Made by a program: the position numbers and the translations under genes. A stretch of 64,000 bases of DNA from Enchytraeus crypticus (taxonomy: Eukaryota; Annelida; Clitellata; Enchytraeida; Enchytraeidae), in the NCBI GenBank assembly GCA_905160935.1, contig CAJHZI010000192.1, forward strand, positions 891,001 to 955,000. Reading direction: 5' to 3'. Below, piece after piece: positions 51,217 to 62,700 of the stretch (the stretch's first letter is position 1; each line of letters starts with the position of its first letter). The notes under the pieces were generated by a model. It was not told the origin of the DNA, did not search any database, and was given only the letters and a program-made list of their open reading frames with translations.

Positions 51217-54200
51217 GTACTAATAGTACTAATAGATTATAATTTAGTGAGATAACTTGTAACTACAAATCAATAGATTAAAAGAAGCCACCAGTGTGTC
51301 AATGAATTGATAATCCTCGTTTTGCTAAATCAGGGATTATATGAAGTTTAATAATAGCCGCGATTTCCAAGATTTTCAAGATTTCCAAAAATATCACATA
51401 ATTATTCTCAGTTAAGACGTACGATTATTACGCATTCATGACGAGTGGGAATCTCGCCGTCGGATTCAAGACAGTAGACACAGAGTTCAGTTGTGAATCA
51501 GCTGTCTTGCTCACTTCTGAGCTCTACAAGTGGAGAGAATGAGGGTCCAAGAAAGCTTATATTTCACTGCGCTCATTTGTAAACGTTGCTACTCAGTTGT
51601 CTGAATATACATGTACATGTAAACTTAAAGAACAATATGATAGTCTCAAAATCTGAGACTCTACCGCAGTATAGTCTAGTAGCCTTGTATTAGTTCATTG
51701 ACGTCCCTGACACCATACCTGGATGAGGAAACGGACGCTAAACCTTTATTATTATTGTTACCTACATGTTTGTTTTACTAAGTAATGTAATATGATAGGT
51801 TCTGGATCAGCTTGGGAAATTGCTTGAAAAGAAATAAACTAACAGAAAATTAGTAAACACATTTTGTAGTACCAGCTAGCAATAAAACCTGCACCACCTA
51901 TGCCACAGCAACTGCAGAGTTACCATAATATCGTCCTTTATAGAAAACATCGAAGATAAGCGAGATAAACAACATGGTTATCAGTGCAGTGAAGAGAACC
52001 ATGTCCATTGCGATATACTACAACGAGGTTATTATAGATTCAGTGATGTTTGGAAAATTTTAAAAAGTAAATCAAAATGAGAAGCCGGAATATGCTGGCC
52101 TATTAGTTCAGCAAAACTAGAGACAGCAACCAGATAAGAAGTGAGCAGTTTACGAACAAGACTGATAAACAGAGGGTTAAGTCTAGAAATATGTCAAGAA
52201 ATAGGGAAATGAAAATGATACTTAGAGTCACAAAGTCGAGCTGCTTTCAAGCTTTCGTTGTAAATTTCCAATTGTTCAGCAACTCAAGGAAAGAAGCAAA
52301 CCCGTTAAGCCGTGACGACGCCTTTGAGGCGTTAAATCCATTGATTAGAATTCCAAAATCGATCTCATCGCTTTTGTTTACGCCATCTAATAGTCTAGAC
52401 AAAAGAGGACTAGCTTGAGGATTTTTACCTCAAAAACTACGACAACATTTTTCATTGAGCCTAAAAAGTGTCCTACATTCTCGTCAGATCAGAAAGTAAT
52501 TTGCTAAGTGCTTTGTTTTCTTAGGATCTCTGGAACTTCTAGAAAACCAGGAGTTAACAATTAATAAACCAGCTTAAAAAACGCAATAAAGCCCTATATG
52601 ATAAACCTGCAAAATGATAATGACCAAAAATCTGATTAGACTGAGTAGTACAATCTGATAACTGTTGTAAAGTTATAATTGATATACCCGTTATGTAATT
52701 ATATTAATTTCAAAAACTTCAGAAGAAAAAAAATGATTTTTTCCGCAGATATAGCAATAATTCCATAGTTCATTGCCTGTCACTGACTTCGCTTTCAAGT
52801 GAGGAAACTGACGTTAACATTAGCTTTACCAGCCTACAGTTGTATTTCTCACTGTCAGGTTTAACACCTCCATGAACCATATGCAGTGCACGTCTGATCT
52901 ATTTTAAAGTTTTCTACTCGCAGGAGTGAAATTCGTTGGTAATATATATTTAGAATTGCCAATCAATTATACATGTACATTACTCAATAGTATTAAGCCA
53001 AGTTCAAAGCACTATCTGTTACTACGGTTAAAGAAGATTTGCATTAAAATAAAGTATACACTTAGAAAACCCTGACAAATAAATATAATCTGTATTCAAC
53101 TAGTAGAACTTCATGTATAATTTCAGTGGGACGTTGAACTTTTCTAAATTTAATTTCGGTCATATCTTTAAAGTATAATTAATCGATCATTAGTTTTTGG
53201 CTATGTACAGATTTCCCGTCAAAAAGATGAAGTTGAAATGCTACAAAACAGTACAAACTGTATATTATATATTATTGTATATATGATGGTGCTTGCGCAA
53301 TTCTTCTTTAAACTCTGAATCAGCTGGATTTAAGACTTCTTACAAAACTGCTTGCACGAGCTCCACATGCGACTTCCGGATAATAAGTCAATAAATCCAC
53401 TTCACAGGGTATTAGCGGAAGCCGTAATTCAGTCTGAATGTAATCTTTTGAGGATATACTTATCCATACCAGTGCCACAACGTTATGAGGTCACGGACTT
53501 AAACTGCTAATCTTCCACGTCAAGGATTGCGAGTACGACTCAAGGTCCAGTCATATAGAGTCATCTCCAGTACAATTGTTTACCGAGTCTTTTTCTGTAC
53601 TTTGGTCCGCTTTATCGACCCTGGACGTATCCTTCAGTCGCCTGGCTTCAGACGTTGCGTTGATCATATATCACCAAGGCAACGTCAACCTCTAAAATCG
53701 CCTTTCTCAAGCGAGGATTTTACAAGTCTGGAGCGCTTCAATCAAAAAGCAAAAAGAATATCTTAATAGCGTAGGGGTTACATAATGGAGTTTTAAATGA
53801 CAGATCCTGAGGTGAATTGAACCCTCTTGGTTTCGAATCCCAGCCACGCTGATCTGAGTGTAAAATCTCGGACATTCACTGTACTGGTTTAGGCAACCTT
53901 AGGCAATTTAGACTGAAAACGGTCTAAATTGCTTAAGGTTTTAAACTTGTGATATTAAAAGTGATAGATATCAATACAGCTGATCATTTCATTGCATTGC
54001 GTGTTTACTTTAATACATCTGCAAATAAAAAATTATGAGGATTAAAAGTGTATTAAAGGAGAGATTCTGAAGAATATTGACAAAGAAGGTTAAAATTCAT
54101 AATTGGCACATTGGTTGTATATTTATAAAAAAAAATATCTAAATTTCTTCAGAAAAGTAATTTTAATAACTTTAGCAAATATCAGTGTAAAATGATTGGT

Positions 54201-54559
54201 ATGTGCTAGTATATTAATTCAATTTTCTCAATTGCTTTCCCATACACAAATCTGAGGAAATATGATGACATTTAAATATCGATTTTATAGTTACTGGTAC
54301 ACAACTCTATCGATTTTGACCAATCTATATCGGTTTACGAATTGTTACTGATTTTTACTAGGTTCAGATTTCGATGCCTAGACTGTTGGATTCTTAGGCT
54401 GTAAGATATTTAGCCTGTAAGGCTCCCAATTACCTGTATTCCTAATACAGTACCATATTAAACACAGAAATTTTATTATGACCTAGTTTTTAAATTATAT
54501 AACTTTAATAATAAAAATTGTAATAATAATAATATTATAATAATAAAGTAATAATAATA

Positions 54560-54606
<47 letters not shown>

Positions 54607-57600
54607 TCACTCCAGCGTTTTAATGCATTCGTGGCACATTGGCGAATGCGGCCTCCCAGAGCGTAGAGGAACTATTTTAAATATTTTTTCATCTTTCTTT
54701 TAATTAAATAACGTCTTTTTTATCTTATATTTTAGCCCAGGGCCTTATACAGCCCAGGGCAATTAAAAAAAATAAAAAATAAAAAATAATAATAATTGTA
54801 ATAATAATAACAACAATAATGGTACCAATAATCATTCTAATAATTAATTTAAGAAAAACACAGATAATTGACGTAGGTGCCCCTGAGGTAAATATAATAT
54901 CCTATTTTTTCACGACGCAATTTCGTTGACCTCACGCAATCATTTCAACGCAGCTTCTCGTTTGATGTGAGCAAGGGATGACGAGAAGGTATTAGCCAAC
55001 GATTTCATTAAGACCTGTCCACTGGCATTCAACTCATCATAAGTTAATGAGATTTTCTGGGTTTCTCAAAAAACGTTACATTTGAAAAACAAATTCTTAT
55101 TCCTATTTATGAAAGCGTTTATTTTAGATTCATCAAATTTGCAAGAAAATGTATTGTCGGTTCATTATCTTAAGTGTTGTGCTATTTCGCAAAATGCAGT
55201 CGGTCTTATGGCTCAGTAAAATGCGATCTTGTCGAATTTATTTTGAAATTCAGTATTCAATTTAGAAATAAATTGTTAAATTGCAAAGCTGCTAAATTCG
55301 ATATGGTTAAAATTCCAATGTAACAATGATATAAAAAGCCGTAAGGCTAATTATTATTTTACTTGAATGATTATTTTAATTTAATTGCTAATGGTGTTAA
55401 AAATTTCAGTTTAAGTTAAAGAACTGTATAACTTACAGTTTTCAACAATATTATTGAACCTTTTATATAACATTGCGTAAATGAACCCTCATTCTATCAT
55501 ATTACCTCCATAAACATGGCTTACATCATAATATCAGTACTAGACCGAAAAATCTCGTTATCTATCTCTACTTCACGAATAATAACTTCCAGTCGAAAGG
55601 ATTTAATAGCGCTCCACATCCAACGGAGAATCTATTGCGAATAATTATCCATCAAATCCCTGGCCGGGTCTCCTTCAAGTTTTCAACTTTAATAAAGGAA
55701 CTATAGGCGGTCAAGATGTCATCATAACTGATATGATATGATATAAAGAATAGAAATAGGAGATTTCGCCGGATCCTTATGTTCCGTTCACATTTGTAGA
55801 AAGCGATGAATCGTCTCATATCTTTGTTATTAATATCGGTAAACTGCTCGTTTACTGTCGCCAAGAAATTGGATACCTGGGTTCAATTTTCAAATTCGGT
55901 ATCTCAAAGCTGATGATTCATAATTCCCTTCGCCGACATCAAGTTGCGTAACTGTTCTCCGAAATTTTGACCGTCCGTAAGTGTTATGTGGGTGAGAAAT
56001 TTCAAAGAAATTTTATTCAATTGACGCGAAGATATGGAAGAGTTCTATTAATCAGGTTTAACTTCTCCAGTTCTTTAAGTCGCACGAACATAAAACCATC
56101 TGCGAGTAGTCTCAGGGCGTTGATTAATGAGTGATACATCAGAAGACATTACTCGCCTGGGAATGATACATCAGATACTTCGATAGCATTCGAGATGACA
56201 TCCGCTATCCCACATATCTGGGTCATAGTTGCACTTTGTGATTCGAGCTCATTTTCTCATCTGCTTTAGACTGAAGTCAGATTGAAAAAGTTATGTCGCT
56301 TATGAAATAAAATTCAATTATTGAAAAATATGAGAAAGTATTTTAGAAATGCTAAAATCAGCAAACTTTTGTAGCTAGCCGCATTCAGGAATACATACCT
56401 TTTGATAAGTTTCCAAATCATTGATGCAAACTGGAAAAATCCTCCTTCAAAGGGCTACAATCTTCGATAGTGCTTTCATAGAAAGTGTACGGAATCAAGA
56501 CGTAGCAGAGCTAAATCAACTGCTTTTCACTAGTTTTCAGAATGTAGCATAGCACAATAGCTGCTTTGCATCTGTAGATAATTTAATTGATTTTGATAGT
56601 AAATGTAAACGAAGCCTTTTGTAGAGAATTAACGTAAATCAATATTCCCAGGTTTGCACTTCAAGTGGATTTCAATAGGATTCCATAGTAACAACTACCA
56701 ATAACATTCAGCTAGAAATATCGACAAAGCCTAAACTCTATAAAATAAGGCAACTTTAACTGCTCTAATTAGCTTAATCATGTTGATCACAAAGCAGATT
56801 TACTAACATCTAACATTACGTAAGAGGCACAATTACGCAAGAGCTGCAGAAGGCAATGAAAAACTCCACCTCAAAGACATAATTTCTCATACTAAATTTT
56901 AATCTACTTAAAGATTTGATATAATTGTATCTTTGTATGAATTAAATAGCACTGATCGATGAAATGCGCCTTATCGAGCCTAAAATGTACCGTGACGAGA
57001 ATATCCTCACAGTAACTGCCGTTTAGCAGAAAACTGGACAGAACGGAATAATATTCCATTCCTTTGAGCCAGTTCAAATATCATTTTATTCTACATATAA
57101 AATCTGCTTTACTTCCAATAATTAAAAATTTCGATATTTTAGCTGATAGACATGCTGAATTAAATTGTGCTTCAAATTCACATTTGCTAAATTCACATGA
57201 AACTTATTCAGAACTACTGATAAATCCAGTTAAAATAAACTTTAAGTATTAAAACGGATACTTCAACCTGGCTCATTTTCATTATGAAAGAAAGGAGTAC
57301 AACGTATAGGACCTACTTATGTTACAGCTCCCTGCTTTACTATTCTACTATAATGAATTGTTCCTATGTTCCTATTTGTAAAGTATTACAAAGAACACTT
57401 TAAAATTAAATAAAGGATTGCCTATTTCAATACGATACATGGTGAAAGTTTTATTTGGCCGAATGAGAGAAGAAATTTGCCAGAACGTGAAATCAATGTA
57501 AATTATCAAACAGGTTTCGTCGAGCCAATCCCACTTGCGTCGTTAACGTCGTCAGCGTAAATTTGAGAAATTTTATTCATAGTTAAACAATTTCTGGTTT

Positions 57601-59681
57601 TAACCTTTTTGCACAATGCACGCTGCATGCTGCATGTTGAATGCGTCTTATATTTTATTTAAAGCAATGAGTGACTCATAAGTCTTCTTTAGTAATAACG
57701 TATGTCTAAAAATAGATATGCTTGATGTGCAGGAAGCATGACGGCTTTTGAAACATAAGGCCACGGGTTCACTGTTAAATGTTTTCACGAGCTTCAAGTT
57801 TTGCCAAATTAGCTCTCTCAGTAGAACTAATTGCTTCGGTAAGCTAGTGCATATTTACAACATTAATTTCGTAGTAAATTATGTTTAAATGCAATTAAAG
57901 TAAATTCATTTAAAATTATGTTTCTTCCTGCAACATAAGTTTTTGATGTTGGCAAAGAAATTGGGTATTTCGGCCACCTGCAGAGAATTGTTCATTTTAA
58001 TTTAGTCTTCTTTAAAAAATATCATTGTACTCCTGAGGCAGTTAATGCTTTTTGGAGACACACTGTTTTATGAGCCTTTGATGTCTGATATTGTCGGCAC
58101 TGTACGTACGTGGTTTGCTCGTGAGCCTGGAGGGACCTGAGTTCATCGTCCAGGAGGTCCGTGTCCACGCTGTCTCGTTCCAGGTCCCTGAGGAACCGAT
58201 CATCATCCAGCCACTCGCAGCGCCCGTCGTAGCGCCTTAGTCTACAAATATCATAAAAATCAAACAAATTAAAGCCAATTCTAGAAATATAATAAAAATA
58301 ACAATAATAATATTTTTTATGATAAAAAGAATAATAATATTAATTAATGGATAAGTACGGTGATCTGTCTCTATGGTATGAAGTTGTTCCCGTGGCCATT
58401 GAAACCATGGGTCCCTTGAATCCCGATGTAGTTGAATTCATTAATGGCATGCATAGGCAGACTTATTGCAGAGCAAACCAGCAATAAGCGAGAGACCGCT
58501 TTTCTTTAGCAAAGGCTTGCCATAACTTTGCAAAAATTTAATGCAGTATGCATTAGCAATTCTTTTAAAGAACTAGATGACCTCGAGTAGACGTCGGCGA
58601 TTAATAATAATAATAATGATAATAATAATAATAATAATAATAATCGTCTTGTTTCCCATATCGCGCCTTCAGCCTTCTTGGCATCAGCGATGGGAACGAG
58701 GCAGTTGCAAGACGCCATCCTTCATAAGTGCTCCCTTTCTGCCGATAGTTCCATTGACGTTGCGTTGTCAGTTTGGTCCAAAAGCCTCACCTCCAGTGCT
58801 CCACCTTCTACCTCAGTCAGTAGCCAGAAATCATGGGACCGTCCTATAGTGGATCGGATTTATAACAGTCTGTTAGAATCCCAGTCCAATGCAGTAGACA
58901 GAGCACGACTCCTAGCTGTATCAACCAAAAGAAGCAGCGACTGGCTTCACGCTCTCCCTGTTGCTTCTTGTGGGCTATTTTTTAGACAATGAGGCGATTC
59001 GAGTAGCTGTTAGTTTCCGTTTTGGGGGCGAAAACTTGCGAGCCTCACATGTGCCCCTGCGGTCATGAAGTCGACGCTTTAGGTCTCCACGGCTCCTGCA
59101 AACGAAGCTCAGGTAGAATGTCTCGCCATCACAATTTAAATGACATAATATGGCGAGCACTTTCGAGAGCAGGCATCCCTTCCTCTAAGGAACCAAGTGG
59201 GTTGTCCAGATCAGACGGCAAGCGTCCGGGCGGCATGACTTTAGTGCTCTAGTGCAACGGTAAATGTGCCGTATGGGACGTCACGGTCATTGAGACTATG
59301 GCAAACTCCTACCTGAATACGATTTCAGTCACAGCCGGTGAAGCTGCTGTTCATGCCGCCTCTAGGAAGTTGGATAAATACCGTGATCTGTCCTTAGGAT
59401 ATGAAGTTGTTCCGGTGGCCATTGAAACCATGGGCCCGATGAATCCCGAAGGAGCTGACTTTATTAATGGCATAGGCAGACTTATTGCAGAGCAAACCGG
59501 CGATAAGCGAGAGACATCTTTTCTTTGGCAAAGGCTTTCGATGACTTTGCAAAGATTTAATGCAGTCTGCTTCAACAATTCTTTTAAGCCGATTGATGAC
59601 CTCGAGTAGCCGGGCGGCGATTCAGCACGTATGGCTTGAATCGTTTTTATCAGACCCCAGGTTCTTTACACCGGGGTAAAA

Positions 59682-59713
<32 letters not shown>

Positions 59714-62700
59714 AGGTTTAACGTCCGTTCCCTCAACCAAGAATGATGTAAAGGTTTAACGTCCGTTTCTTCAATCAAGAATGGTGTAAGGGGCTTAATT
59801 CGCAATTATCATAAGAACAAAACAAAACCCTATTCTATAAGTATAATAAATAAGAACTTAATCTGCAAATATCACAAGAACTTCAATACTAAAATTTTTA
59901 TAAATTTATCTTAAAAATAATAAAAGAAATTAAAACCAAAGGAATTTCATCCATCATGACATATGTCTCTCTTCCATCCTTTGCAATTTCAAAGAAAATC
60001 CGTTAATCCTAATGCTAATCCGCTGTCGAATACCTAACCGATCAGGCTACAGGCTCAGCTCATTGGTTTAGTTAGCTATCTATTTATAGGCCCTGTATAA
60101 TCTTCTGATTTAACTCTCTTATCATAGATTTCTTTCTCTTTCTATCTTTCTCTCTCTCTCTCCCTCTTTTTCTATAATGCTGTGTCAAATGGCAAGTCCA
60201 AGGTATATATTCCTACATGAAATCCTATTTCATTAAAAGTAAAGGCATCATGAAGCCATCTAGTCTATGCAAGTACAAAGGCTGAGCTATTACCAATCCA
60301 TAATGCAGCCCTTTTGTAGCTTAAAAAATTCGACTTCCTCCTAATTAATCATTACTAATTAACGAGGTGTGGTTTCTATTGCCTTTTCAGTTTCCGCTTA
60401 ATCGTTAATAAGCTGCAGTGTATAAAATACATAGGTCATTCATTCCATTTCAATCAGAAACCTGAGAAAAATAGCTCTAAATAGCTTAAAATAGCTCATA
60501 CATCCATAAATATGCCACTGTTTCATTTGTGAAGTAGGAAGTTTTATATACTCATTACGATATTCAAGTTTCTATTTTTTTTGAACACAGACTATAAGAG
60601 CCTTCAATGGCTAATTTAAATTTTCCCATTATTAGTTTCTCTTAAAGGTAAACGGTAGCCCGCGTATGCTTCATATACAATCAATTCTGTGCTTATCTGT
60701 ATTGAATTTAAAATTTTCAACTTGAGAAGAGAGCATGTACAAAAGGCGAGTTACTTCGTGAACCAATTTAATTCCATAGTGGTTATCAGTATGTGTTGGT
60801 TCAAAACTTCAAATCATGGGCTCATTCCGCCACTGATACCGCTTCTTTCGGCTTTATTGGTTGAAAAAGCACGATGGCACTCTATTAAAAGTATACATGT
60901 ATACCATTGCTTTGAGTAATGAATGAATTCATAAATACTAGTCAACGTGATAGGTGTCGCAGCTTTTATAGTAGAAAATCACAGTCATAATCTTAAAGAG
61001 GCAAGTGGATAAGAATAATAATAAAGGTTTAACGTCCGTTTCCTCAGCCAAGGATAGTGTCAGGGACGTTCCCACAGCGCACGCCACCATATGATAATAT
61101 TGAATGCAGTGCTCGTCAAAACAAACTAATATGCAGAAAAACAATCAATAATAAAATCGCAAAGATAAAAAAGTTATATAGATCATAGAAGACTATCGAA
61201 TAGAGTTAATCTAAGACTACGATGAAATGCTATAACTACGTAATACTATTATTCAAATACTGCAGCATATTTGCATTTTATTTCTATATACTGCACATGT
61301 ATAACAAGTTTTAGATTTCAATAAGAATCCTGTGCTAAAGGAAGAAATATGTCAAGTAAGACAAAGCTGTAACATTTGCAGAAATAATTAGGATGAAAGC
61401 AATCGCAGTTATAAAAATTGTAGATGGGTATATGTTTATTTGTCCATAGCACAACAATTTCGACACCAGATGAAATAAAGAGAAATTAATTCGGATTCAG
61501 GCACACGATACTAGCTAATCAACCCATTATTACTTATAAAAAGATGCATATTTCTTACCTTAGTTCCTATTTAAAATTAAACATTATTAATTACATTATA
61601 TTACGATGAGATTAACAACTAGTATTGATGCATTGAAAATTGACACTAAAATTGAACAAGAGGCTAGGAGTCATTCTTATTGTATATATATGTACATGTA
61701 TATGTAAATCCCAAATCAACTAAAAATAGAACCTTTAGCATTTCTCTGATTTGGATTAGACTAATTTTTCATAGAAGAATATCAGATAAGCTCAATACGA
61801 CTTGCATAATATTAAAGCTAACGCCAAGTTTTCTGCTCGAATGTCAGTGACGAGGAGAGCACTGAATTTGCCTACTGATTTGCCATCTGCCTACTGATTC
61901 GCTGCCGAACATCTTGCCAACAAGCCACCGGCTCAGCCAAAATTGAAGTCAGCACACTAAATTCTCCCGCAAATAGAAAAAGTGTTGCAACTATTAAGTG
62001 TTCATTGTACAATTTCAATTTAATTAGTTGATTTGCGAGCATTAAAATAGCGACGCACTTGCCCGGTATTCCATTATATGATATTCATCATACTTAAGTG
62101 GTAGTTATTATACTGAACTACCACACGCTACATGTGTGGTAGTTAAATATAACAACATATTATCAAGCTTTCATTGAGACGGGCAATTTGTGATCCTATT
62201 GCATACTAGATCTTTAATAAGTCAGTTCTTTCAACATCCGATGACAAGAACATTTTTTAGAATGTTACTCGATGCTTGCTCGAGGGGTTGTAAATGCCCA
62301 AAGGTTATCAAACTAAAAGAGTCGTAAAGGGCACTAAAATAATATATTATTTAATTAATTGTTACAAATAAATCTTTCTTAATTAAGCTATTTAAACCGC
62401 CACAATTGAACAAGATGTGCTAAGCCAACGTGACAGGGACTGAGTCGTCAAACGAGTCCAGTAGGATTCTGGATGGAATGAATCACAAGACTGTGCAATG
62501 AATCGAGTATCGGCATCGTCTGGGTAATAATTTTCAATTAGAATTAGGACGGATTTGTTCTCTAAGATAAAATGACGCATTGTTGTTCCTGCCGATAAAA
62601 CTAGATGGCAGTAGCGACAGCGTTGCCAGCTATCAACAAAAATCTACGCGTTGCCAGCTATCAACGAAAATCTGCGCAGTTATAGCAAACAAGTAGGTAA

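Noticed and set aside
53527..53766. 79-codon plus-strand frame next to a SINE B copy
   Set aside because: No family recognised, and its 3' end runs into the SINE head.
59298..59609. Stand-alone 103-codon protein gene
   Set aside because: It is the C-terminal piece of a frameshifted LINE ORF with a TAA tail and a nearby second copy.
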